Positions 51,184 to 61,824 of a DNA stretch of 64,000 nt are shown here, one piece after another. The notes beneath the pieces are model-generated. The model saw nothing but the letters and a program-made list of their open reading frames with translations, had not been told where the DNA came from and searched no databases. The stretch spans positions 9,486,001 through 9,550,000 of the forward strand of contig CM059622.1 of NCBI GenBank assembly GCA_030435675.1. The letters are read 5' to 3'. Within the stretch, counting starts at the first letter, position 1. Every line of letters starts with the position of its first letter. The translations under genes and the position numbers were made by a program. This DNA comes from Steinernema hermaphroditum. Its lineage: Eukaryota; Nematoda; Chromadorea; Rhabditida; Steinernematidae.

Positions 51184-52398
51184 TGTCGCGACAAGCGGTC
51201 GCGTCCTTTCAGCGCGTCCGGGATTTCCCGAAATTCGGCAGAATTTGAATCCCACGCCAATTCTGAACCAGACGTCTACGCGCCGAATAACGTGTCTACG
51301 AGACGCAGAAGGTTCCGGAACATCATCTAGACAAGACTGTGAGCTGCAAACAACGAGAGCAGCAGAGTCCATCAGTGTGCGACTGGAGAGCAGCGGTGTT
51401 CTTCAGAGTTCCGGAGCGGACTCCCAGTGATCGGTTGATTGTTGCTGTGGGTGCCCGTGCGGACCTGTTGTTTTTGGATCGTGTGGTCCGAATTCTGTAT
51501 TTGTGTTGCCAATTATTGTTGTTACCGTAGCGTAGGTAAGTTGTTGTACCAGCTCGGCTTTGTTGTATTCCTGGAGATCCGTCGGATTCCAGTTAGTGTC
51601 GTATAGGAAGATCGCGCGTCGCGGATCTTTCCTTGTGTTTTGTCCGGTGTTGAACATTGGTGCATCGGCCGGGAATGTGGAAAACGGATAGAGCCTCACT
51701 CTCTGACCGCCCTTAAGTTCCACACCCTCGCAGTTCACTATGTCGCAGAGCTCGCCAAAAACAGCCAACTACGTACTCTGCTTTCTCAAAGTACGTAAGC
51801 GACTGTCGCCACGCGGGATTCCCTTGTGTACGCGACTTCCAACCACACACGGTAATACAATCACCACTACAGCAGCTAATACACGCGAGCTAACACAGTA
51901 GCCTCGCAAAAGCAACTGGCGCAAACTCGCAAGTTTCAACGCCGGACAAAACACAAGGAAAGATCCGCGACGCGCGATCTTCCTATACGACACTAACTGG
52001 AATCCGACGGATCTCCAGGAATACAACAAAGCCGATCTGGTACAACAACTTACCTACGCTACGGTAACAACAATAATTGGCAACACAAATACAGAATTCG
52101 GACCACACGATCCAAAAACAACAGGTCCACACGGGCACCCACAGCAACAATCAACGGGGAGTCCGCTCCGGAACTCTTAAGAACACCGCTGCTCTCCAGC
52201 CGCACACTGATGAACTCTGCTGCTCTCGTTGTTTGCAGCCTACAGTCTTGTCTAGATGACGTTCCGGAACGTTCTGCGTCTCGTAGACACGTTATTCGGC
52301 GCGTAGACGTCTGGTTCAGAATTGGCGCGGGATTCAAATTCTGCTGAAATTTGGGAAATCCCGCACGCGCTGAATGGATGCGATCGCTTGTCGCGACA
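51184..52398. mobile_element. long inverted-repeat (foldback) element
   Basis: Arms 51184-51654 and 51935-52398 are reverse complements at high identity. They begin TGTCGCGACAAGCG, pass through TTGCGGTCTCG-like and GACACGTTATTCGGCGCGTA, and end TTCCTTGTGTTTTGTCCGG. The spacer 51655-51934 is unique. On the minus strand a frame (51403-51768) reads from spacer into the left arm: MAVFGELCDIVNCEGVELKG, FNTGQNTRKDPRRAIFLYDT, NWNPTDLQEYNKAELVQQLT. I do not recognise it; a gag-like origin is possible. No target duplication was found. Confidence 0.75.
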
Positions 52399-52805
52399 TT
52401 CCTCACTCACAAACAGAAGTGGACAGGATAAGTGATGCGATAGGTAGAGGTACTGGAGGTCGTGGCAGCCTTCGCTGCGACAGATGCTAATCCGGAAGGC
52501 CAACGACACATGCTGCCGAGAGCGGAGTGAACCTTTGTATTACCTTGATACCAGCGTTCCGCCGACGCCCTAATCCGCTGAGGAATCTTTGATCTGAAAG
52601 CGCCAGAACATGCAAAATGACGCTCGGCAGCTCCAGGCATACCGTACTTGCGCAGCGTGACTGAATGTCAGCATATACTTCCAACACTAAATAAAACAAT
52701 CTGTAACAAGTTCGAATGACACAACACATTCAGAGACTTTTTGACTTCTTCGCGGTTCCGATAAATGCAAACATAACAGCTCTCCAATCTACGAGTTCGA
52801 CGTCC
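52399..52805. other. spacer, no feature recognised
   Basis: Between the foldback element and the 3' end of the SCAF-type gene. No clear AATAAA on the minus strand near 52806. Confidence 0.4.
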
Positions 52806-55800
52806 TTACGTGTTCACTAGAATGGCCAGGTGGTGTCCCGGAGCGATACTCCACATCCTAAAAACACGGGCATTTGAAGAAGAACGACATCCTTGAACGT
52901 ACTCGCGGCTGTTCACTCTGGAAAAGCCTGGAGCGCCTTCGTTCGCCTCCTTCAGCTCTTCTGCCTTCTCCTGGTGGCGACCGCGCATAGGCAGCTGGCC
53001 GGTCACGATTGAAATCCTATGGCGCGGAATGCGATCACTGGGCAACTTCTCGAGCAAAATACCTGTTGAGGTGGAAAACGATGTGGAGGAGGAGGTCTGT
53101 TGTGGAAGGGACGTCCTCCTCTGTGGTTGTTACCGAAGAACTGGTGCCGGTATCCACCCCTAGATGAGTGCATGCCACGACCGTCCCGTGCTAAATGGCG
53201 ATGACTACAACAAATTACGTTGTGACAGTGCTTACGTTCAAAGGGAGCATTGGGGTGGAAGCTTCCATTCCCTGGAAGAACCGAGTGGTGCATGCCCGAA
53301 GATGGTGGCAGCGGTCCGGCAGGCGGGAGCATCGGAGCTGCGGTCGCGGCAACAACGGCGTGTGCTTGATTCTGCATGTCCTCGGGGACAGCCACTATGG
53401 GCGGCAACTGGAACGTCGGTGGCAGAAATTGAAGACCTTGTGGCGTTGGCGGAACTGTCAAAAACAAACAGTGCAGATGGAGAAATGAACGTTTGGATGT
53501 CTTACGACTAAACGGAAACTGCGGAGCCGGGTACACCGTAGGAAGCTGTGGGACTAACATCGTCTGAGCTAAGGAGGGAAGGGGAAGCGCGACCGCACCT
53601 CCTCCGGAGCGCTTTTCGCCGTTTTCGTTGAATTTCCCTTTGAGATGCTCCGGCAGAGAATCGAGCTCCACGTAAACGCCGTCTAAGATGGACTCGATAT
53701 CCACTGGAATTTCGTCATACGGGATCTGGGTGACACCGAAGTCGCCATCCCAGTGGTGTTTGAAACGATCCTTCACCATCTGTCCGGGAGCCCAGTCAAG
53801 CTAAAAGAAGCACAAACTGTCGTCTGCACACCTCGAAATTTTATTGAAGATACCTTCACATATTTTTTCGAAATCTGGAGGCTATTCTTTAACTTATCAA
53901 CTATTTTTGCGGCCGTCTTTCTATCCTTCATGGTGACATAAGCACAGGCTCTCATGGGAAGAATGTCAATACGTAGTGGTTCGCCAATTTCGGACAAAAC
54001 CGCACGAATACCGTTTTCACCAGTGTTCGCCGGCAGTTTTCCCAACCAAATCGTGCGTGACCCAACTGTAACAGAACAACTGAAATAGCACCAGATCAAC
54101 GCTTAACATACTTAGCATGTGTCCCGGTTTGGTGCGTGGTGGCAAGTACAGCTTCCTTCGCTCAAGTTCTGCTTCTCTATCCACCTCGCTGCGAGAAATG
54201 TCGCTTACATGTGGTGGTGATCTGCTTCGAGGGCGCTTCCTGCGGTCATCGCGATCATTCTGACCAAACAACTGAAGGAAAGAGATGCCTCAACAACATA
54301 TTCAGTAAAAACAACCCCAAATGCCGGAGGTGGTAGGGAGAACGCTGAGGATCCGGGCAGAGCAGTATGTGCTGGAGGGGGCACAGGAGCAGGATAGCCG
54401 GAATCAATTACTGCTTGGGGAGGAATATCCTGAACAATCAAAGGCGTGATTAAGTTGAATATGTGGCGAATAGCTTACCACAGTAGGTGGTGGAACCGCC
54501 ATACCAGAAGGGAAAGGAATGGAAAACTGTTCTGGCATAGCAGGCGGCAATTGAGTTGGCGCTATAAATTGACCGTTCACCTCTTGAATGTTGCGCTCAG
54601 CCATTCGTTTCACTTCTGATTTTATCTCCTCTTGGTCAAGTATCCTTCCAGCAATGCGCACAACCTCTTCACGTGTTAGCTGCGTGGGCTGCTCCTTCAC
54701 TACTGGCCGATGTACTCCCTCATCACCACTGTCTTCATCGCTGTAGTCGAATTCCCGAGTGAGCAGTTTTTGGATGCTTCCGTGGCTGTTTGTGTCCAAT
54801 TCTCGCTGCTTGACAAGCTTGTCATTCACCAAACGGTGCGCACTTTTGAGCAATTTCATATTCGAGCTGAACACTCCACCGAGATCAAGATTCACAGAAC
54901 GGATGAGATCCAGAAACTCTTGTTCGCTAACACCATTTTCGGGGACGATGCTGCTTGGTACTGTAAGTTCAGGCACTGGAGGAACCGTGGGTGGCAACGG
55001 ACTCTCGCTTTCGTTTTCGTCCTCTTCCTTTCGGCGTTTACGAGAATTTGGCGCCGAATAAATATCCATGTTAGCTTTTTGTCCTTTCACCTTAATTTCG
55101 ACGGCTTGCACATCGGTTTCGATGCCATGTTCGCTGCAGAAGATGAGCAGATCCGACACCAGTATGTCATCGAAGACCTTTCCACTTTTCCATAAGTTTA
55201 GGACTCTTACGATTTTAAGCTTAAATATCATGTCTTTTTGCTTTGATAACATTTTAACACCGTACCTTATCCGAAGATGAGCAGCTGAGAAGAGATTGAA
55301 TAGTTGCCTTCATATTCTTTGCAAACCGAGGTCCAAACACGTCACGGCTGAAACATAAGAACATGATGAAAACAATCATTTGACACTTTAACGCTTTGAT
55401 ACGGTATATATCAGCTATTGTCAGGTTACTTACGACCAGATTACGATTCGAAAGGCAAGCTAAGCGAGCAATTTTGGCCTCGTTTCGAGGTCCCACTCAA
55501 TTTCGCGTCCAAACATACCTAGCATACTGGTGCTGTGACTGGCGGACAATAGAGTCGATGATGTACAATCCAGGAATCTTGTACTCCGGTTTGCACTACA
55601 AGCGATGACGCTATTAGTGGAAAAACAGAACTTGACAAACCTTTGAGCAAAATTTCTCGGTAATCGCAACCACGTGCTTGTAAAACTTCACGGCTCTCAT
55701 CGCCACCCTCGTGACTTCTACTATCTTCGCCTTGCTGACAGGCGGCTTCATTTCGACCAGAGAGGCAACCTGTAACAACGATGGGTTACAAGCAATGTTA

Positions 55801-55862
55801 ACGCACCGAAAGTCAATTGAACTCACCTCACTGCTGAAAGCTTTCACAATGTCTTCGTCCAT
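52806..55862 (-). CDS. SCAF4/SCAF8-type CTD-interacting, RRM protein
   Basis: Twelve exons close to 793 residues: 55827-55862, 55641-55769, 55519-55595, 55266-55347, 54479-55219, 54316-54429, 54112-54271, 53854-54065, 53506-53800, 53236-53454, 53063-53190, 52806-52994. SCAF4/8 bind the phosphorylated RNA polymerase II tail and prevent premature polyadenylation. The CID domain is at residues 1-150 (VASLVEMKPPVSKAKIVEVT, AMRAVKFYKHVVAITEKFCS, CKPEYKIPGLYIIDSIVRQS, KIVRVLNLWKSGKVFD). The middle is Pro-rich, with an Arg-Ser patch (RRKRPRSRSPPH). The RRM follows (TIWLGKLPANTG as RNP2, ACAYVTM as RNP1), then the SCAF-specific WDGDFGVTQIPYDEI block. The last exon is less certain. Confidence 0.9.
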
Positions 55863-56749
55863 TTTGGAAGCTATAATAAACGCAAATAAACTTGGCTTAC
55901 TTGACTTTGCATGGACAATACAAGCGGCGATACAGCTGACTTGAGCTAGAACCCATGCAAAAGCTAATGTTCAGAACGCGCCTTTGAATTTACAGTATGA
56001 TTTATCCATACAGGACACGAGTGTCGAAACCCAAAATCACTCCTGCGCACTCGTCTGCTTTCGATGCAAGACGAGCAAATGACTGAAATGTGAAGTGGGG
56101 GTTCCTTGTGCACTCGGATGCTGTACGCGTCAAAAACATAACTTTTCTTCGACATCGTCTGTTCTAGTTCTTTAATTTTAAGCGAGATATTCCAATGACT
56201 TCGAACACTGTGATTTCGGAAAGTTCGTGAATAATTCTTAAAATGAGGAAAAGCTTTTCCAGAAACCAAATTTACCATCGCGGAGCGAACAGCAAACTCT
56301 GTCATGCGCAGGACAGCAAAGTTTCCTAGCCCCCTATTTTTGGGGCTGCTGAGCGCGATGGTGAAATCGGTTTCTGGAAAACCCCAGAAGGGACACGGGA
56401 CTCGGCATTCGATGTTGTACTCGTGCGCAAACCTTCAACGAGTTAGCTAACTATTGGGTTGGAACATTGAAAATGCCGCTTTTCTCTCAGAGCAAGTTTC
56501 TATGCATAAAGATACATATTTCACTGGAGGTATATAACATTTAACTACACTACCTCAGAGCTCTTCCTGGGGAGAAACCTGATCACTCCACAGTGGAACA
56601 AGAGAGGTTCCGGGTCGAAAACTCCCATTTTTCCCGTTTTTGACCTCACTGCAAACCTTGGCTTTTTTATTCGTTGGTGTTTCCTGGGGTCCCGTATATG
56701 TACCTACCAGATATATGATATACGTATATGTACCTTCCCTCCCAGTTGC
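55863..56749. other. SCAF-gene upstream region with a short palindrome and R3 repeat
   Basis: At 56250-56385 TTTCCAGAAACCAAATTTAC-CATCGCG is repeated in inverted form (CGCGATGGTGAAATCGGTTT-CTGG). The segment 56448-56545 (TTGGGTTGGAACATTGAAAA) is a direct repeat of 56955-57045 inside the hAT-like element and recurs inverted at 59848-59878. No gene supported. Confidence 0.55.
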
Positions 56750-57615
56750 CTCCCACTCAGGGCTGTGCGAGACGAGACTTTTCAACCTCGAGACTCGAGA
56801 CCAAAATAAAAATCCCGAGACGAGACTCGAGACTCGAGACTTTTCACTGTTTTCCACAACCAGAGTTGTTGAGTTCGGGTTTTCGGGCCGGGTAGCCGAA
56901 TTAAAATTTCCCGGTTCCTCTGATACTTGTTCGACTCGGGTCCACGAGCAAAATGATTGAGTTGGAACAATGAAAATATCGCTTTTTCAGAGCACGCTTC
57001 TAACCATGAAGATGCATATTTCACTAGAGGTGTTAACCATTTAAGTGCCATGCTCACATCGGCAAGTAAATAATCCTTTGGAAAGGAAATAATTTTTATT
57101 TCCAATGTTGCAACCCTATACTTTATCCCATACATGTTCGTCGACATTATCGTATGTTTTCGGTGGCATAACGGAGACGTAGATACATTTAGATTCCTCT
57201 GTCACCTCCTGAAATGTTGGCAAAAGTGACGGCATGTGTGGAGGAAATTGCTATAAAATTCTCTATCCTATAAAACTACACTCTAGATTGCGTGGTCCTG
57301 CTCAAAAACAATGAAAACCGAACCCGTTATCTTATTCTTCGAACGACATTTGGGCTAACGTCGTCTTACATTCATGGATCGCTTGATCTGTCTGGATTGA
57401 CATCAAAATGGAAGTTATCTTGTCGAGAGTGCATTCGAAACTAAAAACGCGCGTGCAAAAGCCCTACAATAGCCAGGAATAGTCCTCATTCGAACGACTT
57501 CAGACTTTCTTGTCAGGACCCAAAAGTCTCGAGAGTCTCGAGCATTTCACGAGACTCGAGACTCGAGACCAAAAAAAGCCTCGAGACTCGAGACTTGCAC
57601 AGCCCTGCTCCCAGT
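56750..57615. mobile_element. hAT-like non-autonomous element with 8-bp target duplication
   Basis: The element 56758-57607 has inverted ends CAGGGCTGTGC and is flanked by CTCCCACT (56750-56757) and CTCCCAGT (57608-57615), 7 of 8 identical. Both subterminal zones are self-complementary CTCGAGACT repeats (56795-56845 and 57525-57600). CAGGG ends and an 8-bp TSD suit the hAT superfamily. No transposase is present. Confidence 0.75.
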
Positions 57616-57678
57616 GCTAGGTGACTGGGAAGCGTGCTTCCCACTTGCTGTTTTGGCACTTTTTTGACGGTGTTGCCT

Positions 57679-58440
57679 GGTTTGTTGAACGACTTAGTAC
57701 ACTTAGTACAGTACCGTATACCGACTTAGTACACCGCAGGGATATCGGTTCAGGACCGACATAGTACAGTAAATGTCGTACGCTGAACCACTTAGTACAG
57801 TACAGTATGACACATAGTACGCCGCAGGGAGATTTCGGAATACAGGAATATACAGGTTCATACAGGTTTTTACAGGTTATACAGTGTTTTTATACAGGTT
57901 TTAATACAGGTTCAGGAATACCTTACGCTGAACCAGTTAGTGCGCTGACTTTGTACAGATCTGGAAAGGAGCCTGAAGTCATCGTCTGAGGTTTCTGCGG
58001 TGCTTCCTAGTGTCGAGGTGTGGATTCTCCCTCGATTCTCCCTCCATGCGTTCAGCCTATCACTCAACTTCTGAACGAAAATATGGATTCTCCGACGGTT
58101 CAAAAATTTCACATCTCCGCTCCTTGGACAGGTCTCAAAACTCGATTCCAGAGAGGAAAATTTTTCCATCGAAGTCCATACATCCCCTCCATGAAGTCTT
58201 GAGCGGGGAGAACGCACACAGACCAACTTGAAACAGGAAGTACCTCGCATGAAAGACACGAAAGACAACTGTTCTAAGTGGTTCAACGTATTCGCCGTAG
58301 TACCGGTCCTGAACCGATCCCCCTGCGGTGTACTATGTCGTCATACTGTACTGTACTAAGTGGTTCAGCGTATGACATTCACTGTACTACCTCGGTCTTG
58401 CAGCGAACACCCTGTTTGTACTAAGTCGACGAGCGTACGA
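57679..58440. repeat. foldback repeat with ACTTAGTACA sub-repeats
   Basis: Inverted arms (57679-57835 and 58262-58440) share CGCTGAACCACTTAGTACAG, TACAGTATGAC, GTACACCGCAGGG and GGTTCAGGACCG in opposite order. The interior has a tandem TACAGGTT array (57840-57920) and a non-repetitive part (58010-58230) with a 73-codon frame of unknown nature. Confidence 0.75.
57840..57920 (+). repeat. short tandem array of TACAGGTT-like words
   Basis: About eight imperfect copies of ATACAGGTTT within 80 bases, inside the foldback repeat. Confidence 0.7.
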
Positions 58441-59020
58441 ACTATATTGTTCAATAAACCTTAACGCACCTTTTTTGACATCAAAACTTTGTGACACACT
58501 ACTTTATCGTGTTTTTAACGTTCTAAAGCCATTTCCATGAAAATTTGAGAGAAACCCACAGCAATTGGACTGGAAAATATTGGTAGCCAGTTCGAAAAAA
58601 TGCTACTCCTCCGCGAGGAAAACTCTACCTTCTGTGAATCGGCGCTCATTCGACGCGCAATTGATTAAGGAAGAGGGCTATGCTTGCAGTTTTCCAAAAA
58701 ACGCACGAAAACATGGAGAAAAACGGCAAAGACTACGGTCGGTTCACCAAATTCACTATTTCGCCTTATGAACGACGCGACCACACGCCGCGAATGTGCA
58801 AAAATGGCGTGCCAGGACCAAACGCCGAAAAGGGCACAAGTTTTTTGAATTCGACTATAAAATTGCACGAAAATCGCCATTTATGAGAGTTGCATAACGA
58901 CCACACACAGTGATAACGTAATGGTAACCCGGTTAGAGCTCCTATTGTCTAAAATTAAACGGTTTTCGTCTATTTTAAACGAGGTTAAGGACGTTGGCGA
59001 AGGACATTGGCGAAGGCCGA
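58441..59020. other. intergenic, one transposon-end-like sequence
   Basis: No gene. 58793-58856 (AAAATGGCGTGCCAGGACCA...TTCGACTATA) resembles the right end of the TA-target foldback at 29630-29690. No matching left end was found. Confidence 0.4.
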
Positions 59021-59030
59021 AAAAAACGTT

Positions 59031-59103
59031 CTGCCGTCGACGGGGATCGAACCCGGCGGAAAAAGGTGGTGGTCCGGCACGTTAACCACTACACCACACG
59101 GTC
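59031..59103 (-). tRNA. tRNA-like sequence, probably a pseudogene or SINE head
   Basis: 73 bases with an A box (TGGTGTAGTGGTTAACG) and a B box (GGTTCGATCCC) at tRNA-like spacing, as seen in the reverse complement. The T stem pairs over four bases, but the acceptor ends (GACCGTG and CGACGGC) pair poorly and no clean anticodon stem forms. I therefore do not assign an amino acid. Confidence 0.35.
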
Positions 59104-59107
59104 ATCG

Positions 59108-60343
59108 CCTATCAATGGGCTTTAACAGCACTATATCACCAAATCCCTATCTTTTAACCTACTTTTAGACCCTCTCCCATGAGATGCTGCCGGTGCGGCA
59201 TACGTCGCTGCACTTCATGGTCATAGCTCTACCAGTCTACAAAGCTTCAGCCAAATCGGCTTTTATCACTTCGAACACCTCCCTTGTAAGTCAAGACCAC
59301 ACGCACGTTTTTTTTTTCGCGAACGGGCAGCACCGCCGAGTGTGGTTGAGGAGAAAGTTCTTGCGAGTAGTGAGAACTAGCGAGAACTTGAAGCATTTCG
59401 CACCTATCGTGAACCATGAGATAAAACGACCTCCCTAATAGTTGCTCACCTAGGATAACAATATCTTTGTGTTGTTCGTGCCTATGAAACATAGTTTAGA
59501 AGGAAATACCACTTTGAAATGACTCTAAATTAACCAAAATGCTTAGCAACACTATGTTCAACACAAAGAAAACAAAAAACCGCTCAAAAAGCATAACTAA
59601 ACGTGACAAAAGAAGCTGCAAAGTGAAAAAATGTAGATGAAAATGACGATATGATACAAATTCCCACTGGGAGTTATCCCAGTCGTTCTTGGATACCAAC
59701 TTCGTCCCAGTGGGAAGCGCTTCCCACTTTCTTGGATATGGGCACAGGAGGGACACCAGAACGCATAGTCTGGGGATAGAATCAATCACTCATACGAACG
59801 CACTAACCCATGTTACACAGTGCGAAAATAGACGAAAAATAAAAAGCGACATTTTCAATGTTCTAACCCAATAATTAGGCGTTTACACAACTTTATACGG
59901 AACATCACCCTATTCAAGACGTTTGTGCCATGAATATAAAAATCCGGTGGTCCTCCAGCGACATTCCTGAACATTGAAAATGGAGACAGTGTCAAATTCG
60001 CCTTAGCAACGGGCTGGTCGCACATTCCAGGGGATGTGGTGCCGCGCGTCGTCGGTCATCACTCGATGGCGAGGTCCGTGAGAAGCTTCGGAGTTGTGGG
60101 ATGCTGCGATGGACCCCAATGGTGTACGTTTGCTGCGTGAAATGTCCAGTTGTTTCACGAGTTGTACGATTGACATGGTTGATATTTTTTTCCCGCAGTT
60201 TCCGTTTACTGGTTGACGAACGTTTAACATCGCGAATCGATGTCCATGTGCGATTTGTAGAGGAAATGTGTGGCGTGCTTAATTTGATCTTTTAGCGATT
60301 GTGCCAGTGGAATCGTTCGCACTCTGCGAAGCAGCTTTGAGCT
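59108..60343. other. intergenic upstream of uev-1
   Basis: Contains an inverted pair of GTGGGAAGCG/CGCTTCCCAC words near 59700 and the inverted R3 fragment at 59848-59878. No gene supported. Confidence 0.4.
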
Positions 60344-60861
60344 ATGGCAGGTGAGTACAGTTTTTGTCCGCTTGCGAATTGTTTTATGCTTTGCAGTCGA
60401 TGTTCCTCGAAATTTCCGCCTGCTGGAAGAATTGGAAGAAGGTCAGAAAGGTCGCGGAGATGGGAATATTTCGTGGGGACTCGAGGATGACGAGGATATG
60501 ACGCTTACGCGATGGACGTGCACTGTTCTCGGTCCTCCTAGGGTTTGTCATCATCATTACATTAATACTCTTCAGTTTCTTTTTCCAGACTCCTTTTGAA
60601 TCTCGTATCTACAATCTTAGCATCGAATGTGGACCGAATTATCCCAAGGAGCCACCTAAAGTACGCTTCACTACGAAAATCAACATGAACGGCGTCAGCC
60701 AACACACTGGAGTCCTTGATCCGCGCTGCTGTGCTGCTCTTCGTCAGTGGAATACGGGTAGCTATATCAAGAGCATTCTTGAGGATGTGAGAAAGAACAT
60801 GATGACGGCCCGCGAGAACATGAAACTGTCCCAGCCGAGTGAGCACGAAAAATTTCCTTAA
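60344..60861 (+). CDS. uev-1: ubiquitin-conjugating enzyme variant (UEV1/UBE2V)
   Basis: Three exons (60344-60350, 60397-60542, 60589-60861) give 141 residues. UEVs pair with Ubc13 to build Lys63-linked ubiquitin chains. The first exon codes only MA plus one base, and the second begins [20 protein letters not shown], the typical UEV start. Then come [31 protein letters not shown] and [20 protein letters not shown]. The E2 HPN-Cys active site is absent as expected for a variant, and the protein ends near the usual UEV end ([15 protein letters not shown]). The tiny first exon is supported by phase. AATAAA follows at 60894. Confidence 0.95.
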
Positions 60862-60893
60862 ACTTACCGCGTAAATATGTATTTTGGAGTGGG

Positions 60894-60899
60894 AATAAA
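60894..60899 (+). terminator. uev-1: poly(A) signal of uev-1
   Basis: AATAAA lies 33 bases past the TAA ending at 60861. Confidence 0.75.
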
Positions 60900-61824
60900 G
60901 AGTGGAGTTACGGTGGTCCGTGATGGTTGAGGCTTGGTCGGCTTGGGATTGCCTGAGGGCTTGTGGGATACACCTTACTGGCATGGCGCAGTAAGTGCGA
61001 AGGTTCTTTTCGAGGATTCCACGTCATAGTGGGCCTGAGTAAAGTTGGAGAGCCAGCGATGCTCATAAGAACTGGACTGGGTTTGGACCCGCATGCGCAC
61101 AACACTGACATCCAAGTAGGCTTGTAGACGAAGTTGTCGTTACGTTATGCAGGTTTTTGACCTCTACATGGTGCTTTGACCCACCCCGTTGTACTATATG
61201 CAATGGTGGTCTTAGAGGTTGTTGATCCTTGTTCATCCATTTCCTCTGTTACATAATGATATCTAGATGCGTGCGGATCGTCGCATGCCCGAAAAACCGC
61301 CAAAGAACAAATCGCCTATTGTTTCTACCGAAGTGTTCCGAGAATCTAGCCTCTTGGGTGTGTAGAGAATTTTTTTTTGACATCCGAGGAAAACAGCCGT
61401 TGACCTGCACTCCGAAGGGCTGCAGAGCTATAGTCGCGGTTTTCCATCCCTGATTTCTCACGGAACGGGTGTACGGTATGCTACTACGTTCGAGCATCGC
61501 CTTCCATTTACAAGTTTACGGTTATTTATGTCAGCAGTTCTCTCTTGTGCCGTGAGCTAATAAACAATGCCACTAGGTGCGAATGCAAGCTGACCGGAAA
61601 AGCAGGGATCCTCCGGGATTCCCGCTGGCTCGTCCTTTCGTGTGTGCACACGTCTTCGCCCGCGGCATTCTCCGTGTTCCTTTAGATACGCGTTATTGTT
61701 TTCGACTTTCTGACCGAATGCCATTCGGTCCAAAAATTTCCGCGAAGAAGACCAGATTTCTATCTTCGTTCACTAAGCTCTTCTATGTAGTTCGTTAGAG
61801 ATCGATGCCGTTATAGGTACTATA
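60900..61824. other. intergenic, no feature recognised
   Basis: Includes the promoter and 5'UTR of the next gene. Open frames of 70-80 codons on both strands show no domain. Confidence 0.4.

Noticed and set aside
50996..51430. 144-codon + frame at the edge of the 51-kb foldback
   Set aside because: It spans the unique/arm border and has no match to the mirror arm reading; it is likely chance.
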